In this document: in pieces, positions 44,657 to 53,346 of the stretch
How the letters are laid out: each line of letters opens with the position of its first letter
Position numbering within the stretch: the first letter of the stretch is position 1
Notes under the pieces: generated by a model
The model's database searches: none
Told to the model about the DNA's origin: nothing
What the model saw: only the letters and a program-made list of their open reading frames with translations
Assembly (NCBI GenBank): GCA_900169975.1
Contig: LT827119.1
Location: 62,001-126,000 of the forward strand
Direction of reading: 5' to 3'
Origin: Pseudoflavonifractor sp. Marseille-P3106
GTDB taxonomy: Bacteria; Bacillota; Clostridia; Oscillospirales; Oscillospiraceae
DNA length: 64,000 nucleotides
Position numbers and translations under genes: made by a program

Positions 44657-45922
44657 ATGACAGAGATCATCGGGGTCCGCTTTAAAAGCGGCGGAAAAGA
44701 ATACTATTTCGACCCCAGGGGCACCCGGGTGGCCCCGGGGGAGGAGGTCATCATCGAGACCGCCAAGGGCCTCGAGTTCGGCGTCTGCTCTCAGGCCAAC
44801 ACCCAGGTGGAGGACGACAGCGTGGTGCAGCCTCTGCGCCCGCTCATCCGCCTGGCCACCGACCGGGACCGGGAGGTCCTGCTGCGCAACCGGGAAAAGG
44901 AGAAGTCCGCCCTGGAGATCTGCGAGGCGAAGGTGCTCGAGCACAAGCTGGACATGAAGCTGGTGCGCTGTGAGTGCAGCTTCGACGGCAACAAGCTCCT
45001 CTTTTTCTTTACCAGTGAGGGGCGGGTGGATTTCCGGGCCCTGGTCAAGGATCTGGCGTCCACCTTTCACTCCCGTATCGAGCTCAGACAGATCGGCGTG
45101 CGGGACGAGTCCAAGATGGTGGGCGGACTGGGCATCTGCGGACGGCCCTTTTGCTGCAACGCCTTCCTGGAGCAGTTCCAGCCGGTGTCCATCAAGATGG
45201 CCAAGACCCAGGGGCTCTCCCTCAACCCGGCCAAGATCTCAGGGGCCTGCGGGCGGCTGATGTGCTGCCTGAAATACGAGCAGGATGCCTATGAGGACGC
45301 CGTGAAGCGGATGCCCAAAAACGAGTCTTTCGTTGAGACCCCCGATGGTGCCGGCACCATCAGCTCGGTGGACTATCTGCGGGAGACGGTGAAGGTGCGG
45401 CTGGAGGACACCCCGGACGCCCCTCAGAGCTATGCCGCCACCGAGCTCAACGTCATCCGCAGCGGCAAGGGCCGCCGCCCGGAGGGGTATGTGGCGCCTC
45501 CCAGGGAGCAGCTGGAGCGGCTGCGCCGGGTCACACCGCCGCCCGCCGCGCCGGAGGAATTTTCTCTCAGCGGGAGCATTGACGCGGCGCTGTCCGCCCT
45601 GGGCGGCGGAGAGCCGCGCAAGGGGGGCCAGGGCCGAAATGCCGGCCGCCGCAGGAGCGACAAGCCCCGCCAGGAGGGGCAGAGCAAGGCGGACGGCAAG
45701 CCGCGCCAGGAAAACAAGCCCAAGCAGGAGAACCGGCCCAAACAGGACGGCAGGCCCCGGCAGGAGAACCGGCCCGGGCCGAAGCCCCAGAGCAAGGAGG
45801 GCGTGCGCCCCGGCAAGAGCCCGGAGGGGCAGAGCGAGACGCCCGGCCGGAACCGGCGGCGGAGACGCCGGGGGGGCGGGAAGCCCAAAGAGGGCGGCGC
45901 GCCTGCAGGCACACAGGAGTAA
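44657..45922 (+). CDS. ricT: RicT (YaaT), PSP1-domain protein with long basic tail
   Basis: A 421-residue protein. Residues about 1-275 are the conserved PSP1 core, with cysteine pairs in GICGRPFCCNAFL and GACGRLMCCLKYE that bind [4Fe-4S] clusters in the RicAFT complex of Bacillus, which controls mRNA processing with RNase Y and affects sporulation. The C-terminal ~130 residues are disordered and highly charged with repeats such as KPRQENKPKQENRPKQ, rich in Arg, Lys, Gln, Pro and Gly. This tail is much longer than in Bacillus YaaT. It may bind RNA or ribosomes (inference). Confidence 0.92.
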   Translation: MTEIIGVRFKSGGKEYYFDPRGTRVAPGEEVIIETAKGLEFGVCSQANTQVEDDSVVQPLRPLIRLATDRDREVLLRNREKEKSALEICEAKVLEHKLDMKLVRCECSFDGNKLLFFFTSEGRVDFRALVKDLASTFHSRIELRQIGVRDESKMVGGLGICGRPFCCNAFLEQFQPVSIKMAKTQGLSLNPAKISGACGRLMCCLKYEQDAYEDAVKRMPKNESFVETPDGAGTISSVDYLRETVKVRLEDTPDAPQSYAATELNVIRSGKGRRPEGYVAPPREQLERLRRVTPPPAAPEEFSLSGSIDAALSALGGGEPRKGGQGRNAGRRRSDKPRQEGQSKADGKPRQENKPKQENRPKQDGRPRQENRPGPKPQSKEGVRPGKSPEGQSETPGRNRRRRRRGGGKPKEGGAPAGTQE

Positions 45923-46331
45923 TCGAAAGCGGGGGAGACGGCTCAGGCCGGCTCCCCCGCTTAGGCTGTCGAAAAAGTGGCGAAGCCGCTTTTTCAAGCA
46001 GGATGCAGCCCGTTGCGCGCACGCATGGTCCGCCTTTGGCGGACCATGCGCACACTTACGGGCCGAGATGTGTTTTCTGCCACGTACACGCCGCGGCAGA
46101 AAACGGATCCCACCTCTTTCGCGCCTGCGGGCGCGAAACTCTGCGAGGCTTTTTCGACGGGCTGAGCGGGGGAGACGGCGCAGGCCGCCTCCCCCGCTTC
46201 TGGTTGTGAAAACAGGCTCCGGACCGGAAACATCCCGCGGCGTCCGGCAGGATGTTCACAAATTCTTCCTTTCTTTTCTGCTTTTCCGTGGTATACTAAA
46301 TCACAATGCTTTTCAACAAAGGAGAATCGCT
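45923..46331. repeat. Gene-free region with repeated hairpins
   Basis: About 410 bases without a supported gene, made of several inverted repeats: a GC hairpin near 45931-45961, the TCGAAAAAGTGGC-type hairpin at 45969-45997 (near-copy of 278-306), a palindrome around CATGGTCCGCC/GGCGGACCATG at about 46023-46047, TTTTCTGCC/GGCAGAAAA at about 46073-46101, GCGCCTGCGGGCGC, and a second copy of the GGGGGAGACGGC motif at about 46168. The two GGGGGAGACGG copies flank the middle part as direct repeats, suggesting a small non-coding mobile or duplicated repeat unit. Confidence 0.6.
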
Positions 46332-47513
46332 ATGAAGGAACTGTCCTGGCATGACCGGGGACGGCTTTGGCTGCGTCTGGGCGTGCGGCTGGCGCTTACC
46401 CTGCTGGGGCTTTGGGCCATCGCCCGACTGGGGCCGCCGCTCATCTCCCTCTTTGCCCCCTTCCTGCTGGCCGCCGTGATGGCATGGATGCTCAGCCCGG
46501 TGGTAAAGTGGCTCAACCGCAGACTGCGGCTGCCTCGAAAGGCCCTTTCTCTGGCGCTGCTTCTGCTGGTCTTTGCGGCGCTGGGGGCCGGACTGTGGGC
46601 CCTGCTGGCCGGGATCGGCCGAGAGATCATTACGCTGGCTGGGAACTGGGAGAGCCTGGTGGCCAGCCTCCAGGCCACCTCTGAGGCTGTGGGGAACCTC
46701 TTTTCCAGGGGAATGGCCCTCCTCCCCGCTGCCGCGCAGGCCACGGTGGACGGACTGGTGAGCCAGTTCTTCACCTGGCTGGAGACCGTCATCCCCCGGA
46801 TCCTCTCCACCGCCGTAGACTCCCTGACCGCAGTGGCCAAGGGCCTGCCCTCCTTCACCGTGGCCACGGTGGTCTTTATCATGGCCTCCTACTTTATCAC
46901 GGCCGACTATCCCCGGCTGCGCAGCGGCCTGGCCGACCGGCTCCCGAACGGTCCCAGGGCCTTTTTGGGGCAGGTGAAACGGGCTGCCTCAGCCGGGTTC
47001 GGCGGCTATGTCAAGGCCCAGGTCATCCTCTCCATCGGCGTTTTCTTCATCCTGGTGGGCGGTTTCCTGCTCATCCGGCAGCCCTATGCCCTGCTGCTGG
47101 CCCTGGGTCTGGCCGTGCTGGACTTTATCCCCATTCTGGGGGCGGGGACCGTCATGGTCCCCTGGGCCGTGGTGGATCTCTTTACCGGAAATCCCCGGGG
47201 CGCGCTGGGGCTGATGGTGGTGTGGGGGCTGGTGGCCCTCTTCCGCCGGGTGGCCGAGCCCAAGGTGCTGGGGGATCAGACCGGCCTCTCCCCCATCCTC
47301 TCTCTTGTCAGCGTCTATGTGGGCATGCAGGTGGGCGGCGTGGCCGGGATGATCCTGGGCCCCGTGCTCTGCCTGGTGGTCATCAATGTGTGCCGCTCCG
47401 GTGTGCTGGACAACACTCTGCGGGACGTGAAGCTGGCCGCCGCCGACCTCTCCGCCATTTTGAAAAGCGGGAAGCCGGAAGAATCCGAAACGGAATTTTC
47501 AGACAGAGATTGA
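46332..47513 (+). CDS. ytvI: AI-2E-type membrane protein (YtvI-like sporulation protein)
   Basis: A 393-residue integral membrane protein of the AI-2E transporter superfamily. Two N-terminal helices (about 15-55) are followed by a soluble coiled stretch, then five or six helices at the C-terminal half, with the family segments VKAQVILSIGVFFILVGGFL, LDFIPILGAGTVMVPWA and VAEPKVLGDQTGLSPILSL. The latter resemble YtvI, a sporulation integral membrane protein. Transport has not been shown for this subgroup. ATG at 46332 is behind AAAGGAG. Confidence 0.85.
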   Translation: MKELSWHDRGRLWLRLGVRLALTLLGLWAIARLGPPLISLFAPFLLAAVMAWMLSPVVKWLNRRLRLPRKALSLALLLLVFAALGAGLWALLAGIGREIITLAGNWESLVASLQATSEAVGNLFSRGMALLPAAAQATVDGLVSQFFTWLETVIPRILSTAVDSLTAVAKGLPSFTVATVVFIMASYFITADYPRLRSGLADRLPNGPRAFLGQVKRAASAGFGGYVKAQVILSIGVFFILVGGFLLIRQPYALLLALGLAVLDFIPILGAGTVMVPWAVVDLFTGNPRGALGLMVVWGLVALFRRVAEPKVLGDQTGLSPILSLVSVYVGMQVGGVAGMILGPVLCLVVINVCRSGVLDNTLRDVKLAAADLSAILKSGKPEESETEFSDRD

Positions 47514-47632
47514 CCGGAGAAAAAGTTCAAAAACGTTCCGATTTTTCTTCATTCTTTGGACACAATTCCAAGGTATTTTATAAACTGTTCCAGGAAGAAA
47601 AGAAAAAACGCAGTCAAAAGGAGCGAGACGAT

Positions 47633-48958
47633 ATGTACTACAACGACTATAATCGGGTGCATGAGGAAGACCCCATCATTACGAACAATTTCAGGGTGGA
47701 CGGCGCGGAAGCCGCTCCCGGGAAGCGGAAAAAGAACGCCGGGGTGAAGATCGCCGCTCTGTGTTTGGCCTGCGCTTTGGTGGGCGGTGCGGTGGGCGGC
47801 GCCGCCGTCCACTTCCTCCCCGGCGGCGGGCAGACCACTCTCTACGAGGGCACGCACACGCCGGTTGCGGTGACCATGTCCAGCACCTCCACCGATCAGG
47901 TGCTGACCATTCCCCAGATCTACGCCAACAACGTGGGTTCCACCGTGGGCATCACCACCGAACTGGTGACCACCAATTTCTGGGGGCAGCCCGTGAAATC
48001 CGCAGCTGCGGGCTCCGGCTTCGTCGTGACGCAGGATGGCTATATCCTGACCAACTACCATGTCATTGCCGGCGCGTCCTCCATCAAGGTGGCCTTTGTG
48101 GACGGGACCACCTATGATGCCGCGCTGGTGGGCGGGGAGGAGGCCAACGATATCGCTGTGCTGAAGATCGAGGCCGCCGGCCTCACCCCCGTCACCCTGG
48201 GCGACTCTGACAATCTGGTGGTGGGCGAGCAGGTGGCCGCCATCGGCAATCCCCTGGGCGAGCTGACGTATACCCTCACCGCCGGCTACGTCTCCGCCAA
48301 GGACCGCTCCATCACCATGGAAAACGGCGAGATCATGAATATGATCCAGACCGACACCGCCATCAACTCCGGCAACTCCGGCGGACCGCTGTTCAACATG
48401 TACGGCCAGGTGGTGGGCATCACCAGCGCCAAATACTCCAGCTCCGCCAGTTCATCCAACGCCTCCATTGAGGGCATCGGCTTCGCCATCCCCATCAACG
48501 ACGTGAAGGACATGGTCAAATCCATTATGGAGAACGGATACGTCACCGGCAAGCCCAACGTGGGCATCCTGATGAACGATGTCTCCAGCGACGCCACCCA
48601 GCGCTACGGCATCCCCGCGGGCGCCTACGTGGAGGCCGTGCTGGAGGGTTCCTGCGGTGAGAAGGCCGGACTTAAGACCGGCGACGTCATCACCGCCGTG
48701 GGCGACACCGCGGTCACCAGCAGCGATCAGCTCAAGTCCATTGTGAAAAACTACAAGGCTGGGGACACGGTCTCCTTCACCATCTACCGGGGCGGCAAGA
48801 CCCAGACCCTTTCCATCGTTCTGGACGAGAACAACAAGGAGCGGGAGCAGGCCATGTCCCAGCTCCAGCAGAGCTATCAGAACACCCAGCAACAGCAGTC
48901 CTCCGCCCAGCACCAGCAGCAGGGCGGCTATTCCTGGCCCTTCGGCTTCGGCTGGTAA
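47633..48958 (+). CDS. htrA: HtrA/DegP-type S1C serine protease
   Basis: A 441-residue envelope quality-control protease. One transmembrane anchor is near residues 40-62 (VKIAALCLACALVGGAVGGA). The catalytic triad is seen as His in TNYHVIAGA, Asp in EEANDIAVLKI, and Ser in NSGNSGGPLFN. A C-terminal PDZ domain (about 325-410, GEKAGLKTGDVITAVGDTAV) and a Gln-rich tail complete it. The start is the ATG at 47633 behind AAAGGAG. A terminator follows. Confidence 0.95.
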   Translation: MYYNDYNRVHEEDPIITNNFRVDGAEAAPGKRKKNAGVKIAALCLACALVGGAVGGAAVHFLPGGGQTTLYEGTHTPVAVTMSSTSTDQVLTIPQIYANNVGSTVGITTELVTTNFWGQPVKSAAAGSGFVVTQDGYILTNYHVIAGASSIKVAFVDGTTYDAALVGGEEANDIAVLKIEAAGLTPVTLGDSDNLVVGEQVAAIGNPLGELTYTLTAGYVSAKDRSITMENGEIMNMIQTDTAINSGNSGGPLFNMYGQVVGITSAKYSSSASSSNASIEGIGFAIPINDVKDMVKSIMENGYVTGKPNVGILMNDVSSDATQRYGIPAGAYVEAVLEGSCGEKAGLKTGDVITAVGDTAVTSSDQLKSIVKNYKAGDTVSFTIYRGGKTQTLSIVLDENNKEREQAMSQLQQSYQNTQQQQSSAQHQQQGGYSWPFGFGW

Positions 48959-48971
48959 GACAGGTTTTTTC

Positions 48972-49002
48972 CCCCGGCGGTCTGAGACCGCCGGGGTTTT
49001 TC
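48972..49002 (+). terminator. Terminator after htrA
   Basis: A 12-bp stem CCCCGGCGGTCT/AGACCGCCGGGG with one-base loop followed by TTTTT. Confidence 0.93.
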
Positions 49003-49030
49003 ACGTTCCCGGGTCAAAGCGGCGGGACGT

Positions 49031-49058
49031 CATATCCATCCCTCCAGGCGCATACAGT
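49031..49058 (+). promoter_or_regulatory. Putative sigma-E promoter of spoIIP
   Basis: CATATC at 49031-49036, a 14-base spacer and CATACAGT at 49051-49058, close to the sigma-E consensus (CATATT, 14, CATACAAT). In Bacillus spoIIP is expressed by sigma-E in the mother cell (and sigma-F-dependent copies exist). Confidence 0.7.
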
Positions 49059-49094
49059 GTAACACAAACCAAAGAACTGCGGGAGGGACAAGCA

Positions 49095-50311
49095 ATGAGA
49101 AAAAAAATCAAATGGGGGCGGCTGTTTCGGCGGTCGGCCGCTCTGTTTCTGGCCACCATGGGACTGTGGCTGCTTCTCATAGGCGCCGGGGCGGGCGCAG
49201 CGTCGGGGGCGGCCGAGGCGCTGGGGGTGGCTCCTATACACATCTCCGAGCCCACGGGGCTAGGCATTATTCCGTATGCCGTCCTTTTCTTTGAAAATTT
49301 GTCAGCGCCGCCCTGCGCACCGAGCTGGGGCCCGCCCGGGCCGACCCCCTCTCCTTCTGGGGGCGGCTGGCGGTGGACCAGTCGCCTCTGCTGGTCGCCA
49401 ATCCCGGGCGGGAGACGGAGCCTGCGCCCTCTGTGGAGCCCCTTCCCAACGCGCAGCCCGCCCCCGACCACGACGACATCACCGAGGCACCTGAGACCAC
49501 CACCGCGCCGGGGGACATCGTAGAGCGCACCCTGGTGCCCACCACCACCGAGGGCTATGTCACGGGAGCGGGGCTCTACCTGTATAACCGAACCGACCTC
49601 CCGGTGGATCTGCTGGGGGTGCTGAAGCAGAGCCTGAGCTTTACCCTGGCTCCCGCCCCGGACGGTCCGCAGATCCTCATCATTCACACCCACGCCACGG
49701 AAGCGTATACCCAGGACGGCACCGATATATATACCCCCAGCGACAACAATACCCGCACCCTGGATGAGGCCCACAACATGATCCGGGTGGGGGACGAGAT
49801 GGAGCGGGTCTTTACCGAGATGGGCCTGTCGGTCCTCCACGACCGGAGCGTCTACGACTATCCTCAGTACAACGGCTCCTACGGCCGGTCGGGCCCGGCG
49901 GTGCAGAACTATCTGGCCCAGTACCCCACCATCCGCCTGGTGCTGGATGTTCACAGGGACGCCCTGGTGGGAAGCGACGGTACGGTGTACAAAGCGGTGA
50001 CCACCGTGGACGGGGTCAAAACAGCCCAGGTCATGCTGGTGGTGGGCAGCAGCGCGGGAGGGGGCGAGCACCCCAACTGGATGCAAAATCTGGCCCTGGC
50101 CGCCCGGCTGCAAAAGAGCCTGGACACCCTCTACCCCACCCTGGCCCGGCCCATGACCCTGCGGCAGTCAGTCTACAACCAGAACCTCTCCCCCGGCTCT
50201 CTTCTGGTGGAGGTGGGCAGTCACGGCAATACCCTTCAGGAGGCGCTGGCCGGGGCCCGGCTCTTTGCCCGGGCGGCCGGGTCCGTGTTCCTCTCCCTGG
50301 CGGCGGAGTGA
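49095..50311 (+). CDS. spoIIP: Stage II sporulation protein P, reading frame broken by adapter-like insert
   Basis: SpoIIP, an amidase/endopeptidase that thins septal peptidoglycan during engulfment. The N-terminus (MRKKIKWGRLFRRSAALFLA, then a transmembrane helix) begins at 49095 behind GGGAGG. The frame is lost at 49231-49292, where the sequence matches a Nextera adapter; it resumes in another frame at about 49299 (SAALRTELGPARADPLSFWG). The catalytic domain follows: IIHTHATEAY with the zinc-binding His/Glu, LVLDVHRDAL, and VEVGSHGNTLQEAL. Apart from the insert the gene is complete and ends at a terminator. The break is very probably an artefact. Confidence 0.92.
49231..49292 (+). other. 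Nextera read-through adapter with i7 index (assembly contamination)
   Basis: 49231-49250 reads CTCCTATACACATCTCCGAG; the Nextera adapter has CTCTTATACACATCTCCGAG, one difference. The next ten bases (CCCACGGGGC against CCCACGAGAC) complete 27 of 30 identities. 49261-49267 TAGGCAT equals the first seven bases of index N706 as I know it, and 49272-49282 CCGTATGCCGT matches the P7 part, followed by degraded sequence and an A-run. Order and spacing are those of a read running past its insert into the adapter. Confidence 0.93.
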
Positions 50312-50325
50312 CGGCTTCTCCAGCA

Positions 50326-50366
50326 AAAATCCCCGCGGCTCTCCTGGCGGGAGCCGCGGGGATTTT
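50326..50366. terminator. Bidirectional terminator between spoIIP and the YcdB/SLH gene
   Basis: An 18-bp stem AAAATCCCCGCGGCTC and complement, with A and T runs on both sides, between converging genes. Confidence 0.9.
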
Positions 50367-50372
50367 CCTGTC

Positions 50373-52508
50373 TTATCGTCTCAGGTAGTTCCAGAGCATC
50401 GTTGCGCCCTCGGCCCGGACTGCGGGACGGTCCGGGGCAAAGTTTCCGGCAGAGTCGCCCGTTACCACGCCCAGGCCCTGGGCCAGGGCGGCATAGCCCA
50501 GATCGGCCGCCGGAATGGCGGCGGCGTCCTTGAAATCACAGCGGTAGATCCCATGCAGACGGGCCACGCTGCCGTAACCCAGGCTGTTGAGCAGCAGCCT
50601 GACCGCGTCCATGCGGGTGAGAAGCGCCTCGTCCGCCCGTTCCTCCCGGGAGAGGATGCCCTGCCGGAAGGCGTAGCGGTAGAGATCGTCCACATCCCCG
50701 GTCTCGGGGTCGAAGAGATAGCCGCCGGCACTGGCCAGCAGCGCCACATAGTCCAGCTGGGTCAGGGGCTGGCCGGGGCGGGCCTTGCCGCCCAGCCAGC
50801 CCACCCGGTAATCGGCCAGCTGGAGGAGTGCGGAGCGGGCCCAGTGGCCGTCCAGATCGTCGTAGCGGACAGACACTGCCTCCCAGGTGTCCGCCGCGAT
50901 CAGCGCTCCGGTCCGGGCATCCACCCCGGTGTACCAGAGATCCTGTTCTCCCAAAGCGTAGCCGGGCTTGAGGGCGTTGAAATAGCGGTATCCCGCTTCC
51001 AGCAGAGGGGCAAATTCCTCGGCGGACAGGTCCAGCTCCACCGGGACGGCCACATAGGCCAGTTCCACGGGATAGCTGCCCGCCCAGATGTCCAGCGCGG
51101 CCGATTCGCTGATGAGGCCGTCGGCGGGGGCAAAGGTCACGGAGTCGTCAAAGGTCCGGGAGAAACCCACGATAGAGCCGTCCAGAGCACTGACCTCCAC
51201 CTGGAGAGCGTTGTCCGGGAAGAAATAGCCGTTTGCCTTCTGCGCGAAGGTGAAAATGTTGACAGGCTCGCCGCTCTGCTGTGCCTCCGGCTGGTAAAGA
51301 GCGGTCTTGGCAAACTGGTCGGGCCAGAGCGCCTTGAAAAAGGCCTCACCCCTGGCCTGGGAGGCGGATGGGGTGAGCTTGAAGACAGCGGACTCGTCAT
51401 AGGGATCGTAGCCGGACATGGACTCCAGCGCGCCGGTCCGGGCATCCACCGATACCATCCGGCGGCAGATCCCCAGGGCGGTTTTTTTGCCATAGGTCAG
51501 CCGGGCGGTGACTTCATCGGTCTCCCGATCCACAAAGTAGCGGGTCTCGGAGAGCTGATAGGCGCTCAGTCCCAGCTCTTTCCAGGCCCGGACGGCCTGG
51601 TCCAGCGCTGCCTGATCCAGAGTTCCCTTCAGCTGCGCGGCACCCTCCAGCTCCGCCTCGGTCAGGCCGCTGTCGGCGGCAGACTCGGCGGCGTTGGCCT
51701 TGTCGGCGCCGCCCGCCCCGCCCGTCTGGGCCAGCTTTTCCCGGAGCGCGGTCAGATCCACCAGAGCGCCTGAAGCGGCGTCCACGTAAAAGTCATGTCC
51801 GCTCTCGGGCAGATAGCGGAGAACCGCCGGTTCTCCCTCCCCCGCCCGGACATATTCCAGCCGCAGAGACAATGTGGTCTTTAAGAGCGCGGCGGCCGCG
51901 GAAGCATCGAGCTTCGCCGCAGGCGCGGGGAGCGCCCCGGCGTATTCAGAGGGATCGTCCCGCCAGAAAGAGGTCACCGCGCCGTCGGACAGCCGGACCC
52001 GGAGACGGAAATTCAGCGGCGCAGGCAGGCCGTTGAGGCGGATGCTTCCCCAGAAGGAGCGGGCGGAGGAAGAAAGGGATTCGTCTCCCCCCTCCTCAAA
52101 AACGGCCGCCTCCCCGTCTGTCAGCACGCGATCCAAAAATGCTTCGGCATAGGTCCGGGCCTGGGCGCGGCCCATGGCGGGAAAGCTGGGACCGAAATCA
52201 CTTTGCCCGCCATGAGTCTCTTCCCAGAGATCCATGGAGAGGACCTTGCCCGCCTCAGTGGCGGTGACCGAGAGATTTTTGTCCTCCCCGCTCCAGCTCA
52301 GCTCCCAGCGGGTCCCCAGCGGAGTCTCGGTGGGCTCCCCGGAAAATTGGGCGTAGTCGTCCGGTATGGACAGTGTGCTTTTTACCGCCTGGGTCACCCG
52401 GATCAGACGGGCGTCTGAGGCCTTTGCTCCCTCGGCGAGAGCAGAGGTTCCCAGAGATGTGCCCAGGACCACCGCCAGTGCGGCGGCGGCAAGTCTGCGC
52501 AATTTCAT
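50373..52508 (-). CDS. Secreted protein with YcdB/YcdC (PepSY-like) repeats and SLH domains
   Basis: A 711-residue exported protein. The signal peptide is LRRLAAAALAVVLGTSLG with cleavage near SALA-EG. The middle part holds repeated YcdB/YcdC domains, for example around ELSWSGEDKNLSVTATEAGK, SGHDFYVDAASGALVDLTAL and KTALGICRRMVSVDARTGAL, related to PepSY propeptide folds. The C-terminal ~190 residues carry SLH repeats (YDDLDGHWARSALLQLADYR to the end). It is probably a cell-wall-bound protein, perhaps a protease inhibitor or chaperone. Upstream, a TTG-rich AT stretch (52560-52670) contains its promoter region. Confidence 0.82.
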   Translation of the reverse strand: MKLRRLAAAALAVVLGTSLGTSALAEGAKASDARLIRVTQAVKSTLSIPDDYAQFSGEPTETPLGTRWELSWSGEDKNLSVTATEAGKVLSMDLWEETHGGQSDFGPSFPAMGRAQARTYAEAFLDRVLTDGEAAVFEEGGDESLSSSARSFWGSIRLNGLPAPLNFRLRVRLSDGAVTSFWRDDPSEYAGALPAPAAKLDASAAAALLKTTLSLRLEYVRAGEGEPAVLRYLPESGHDFYVDAASGALVDLTALREKLAQTGGAGGADKANAAESAADSGLTEAELEGAAQLKGTLDQAALDQAVRAWKELGLSAYQLSETRYFVDRETDEVTARLTYGKKTALGICRRMVSVDARTGALESMSGYDPYDESAVFKLTPSASQARGEAFFKALWPDQFAKTALYQPEAQQSGEPVNIFTFAQKANGYFFPDNALQVEVSALDGSIVGFSRTFDDSVTFAPADGLISESAALDIWAGSYPVELAYVAVPVELDLSAEEFAPLLEAGYRYFNALKPGYALGEQDLWYTGVDARTGALIAADTWEAVSVRYDDLDGHWARSALLQLADYRVGWLGGKARPGQPLTQLDYVALLASAGGYLFDPETGDVDDLYRYAFRQGILSREERADEALLTRMDAVRLLLNSLGYGSVARLHGIYRCDFKDAAAIPAADLGYAALAQGLGVVTGDSAGNFAPDRPAVRAEGATMLWNYLRR

Positions 52509-52753
52509 GTTTTCGACCTCCCAGTTCAGGCAGTCAGCCTGTTTTGACCATTTAGACGCATAGAAGTTAAAAAAGTTTCCACAACTGGAAGATTTTTAAA
52601 AAATTGAAAAAACTGCTTGACAGGATAGAACAAATGTTGTATATTTTGGAGGAACGGATGTTCTAACAATGATTGGAAATAGAAAAAGTCCTCTTTTTGG
52701 GACTCTTTCTTTGCTATACTGGGGTCAAATCAGCAGAACAGGAGGTCGCGCAT

Positions 52754-53083
52754 ATGGATACGGTCTATTATAATCTCACGGCCCGCAGGGTCAGGGTCAG
52801 CGGAGGACCCGATTTGCTGAAATTTTCCCCCGCTCCGGCCGAAGCGCCCGCCGGTGAGGTGCTGGACTTTCAGCGCTGCCGCCGAAAGCTGGAGACCAAA
52901 GCTGCGCTGGCGCAGCTCCGGGAAGCAGAGGAAGAAAGCCGGGATTCGGAAACGGAGGAATCGGAGGTTTCCTTTCCCGGGCTTCGCCGGGAGCGTGCGG
53001 CGGGCTGGCTGGAGCTGTGCGCCTCCCTTTCCGTGATTGCGGTGAGTGCCGCTGCAGTGGCCGCTTTTCTTATTACTATATAA
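52754..53083 (+). CDS. Small tail-anchored protein of unknown function (109 residues)
   Basis: Starts at ATG 52754 behind AGGAGG. The N-terminus MDTVYYNLTARRVRVSGGPD is followed by a charged helical middle (AQLREAEEESRDSETEESE) and a C-terminal hydrophobic helix (LCASLSVIAVSAAAVAAFLI) that would anchor it in the membrane from the cytoplasmic side. TGCTATACT at about 52711-52719 may be its -10 box. No known family is recognised. Confidence 0.7.
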   Translation: MDTVYYNLTARRVRVSGGPDLLKFSPAPAEAPAGEVLDFQRCRRKLETKAALAQLREAEEESRDSETEESEVSFPGLRRERAAGWLELCASLSVIAVSAAAVAAFLITI

Positions 53084-53151
53084 ATGCGGTGTAAATGGAG
53101 AGACCGCGGCCTTTCTGACGGACGAAAAGGGTGCGGTGTGCTGAAAAACAG

Positions 53152-53198
53152 AAAAGATACAGCGACGGGGCCGCAGCCCTGCCGCTGTATCTTTTTTT
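53152..53198. terminator. Bidirectional terminator between the tail-anchored gene and spoIIID
   Basis: A 13-bp stem AAAAGATACAGCG/CGCTGTATCTTTT with runs of T on both strands. It ends spoIIID transcription on the minus strand and the small gene on the plus strand. Confidence 0.85.
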
Positions 53199-53207
53199 GC
53201 GCTGCCG

Positions 53208-53346
53208 TTATCTGCCTTTGTATTTTCGACGGGTGGCGATCCCGCCCCGTATGTGCCGTTCGGCCTTGTTCTCCTCCAGCACCGCCTTGGCCTGGAGGTA
53301 AAGGGGGCGGTTAAATGTGGGCAGCCGCTCCGACAGGTCTTTATGT
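53208..53346 (-). CDS. spoIIID: spoIIID, 3' part (gene interrupted by the mobile element)
   Basis: On the minus strand the sense reads CAT AAA GAC CTG and on: HKDLSERLPTFNRPL, YLQAKAVLEENKAERH, IRGGIATRRKYKGR, stop at 53208-53210. This is the second half of SpoIIID: the C-terminal part of the DNA-binding helix-turn-helix and the conserved RHLRGG-like tail (here RHIRGG). It has no start codon of its own. It begins exactly at the 5-bp core shared with the 5' part at 62482-62486, 9,140 bases away. Joining gives KSTVHKDLSERLP, the expected recognition-helix sequence. A terminator follows at 53152-53198. Confidence 0.92.

Noticed and set aside
53208-53346. C-terminal fragment as an element gene (TnpW-like or other)
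   Set aside because: The sequence HKDLSERLP with RHIRGG and KYKG matches the second half of SpoIIID and completes the half at the other end.
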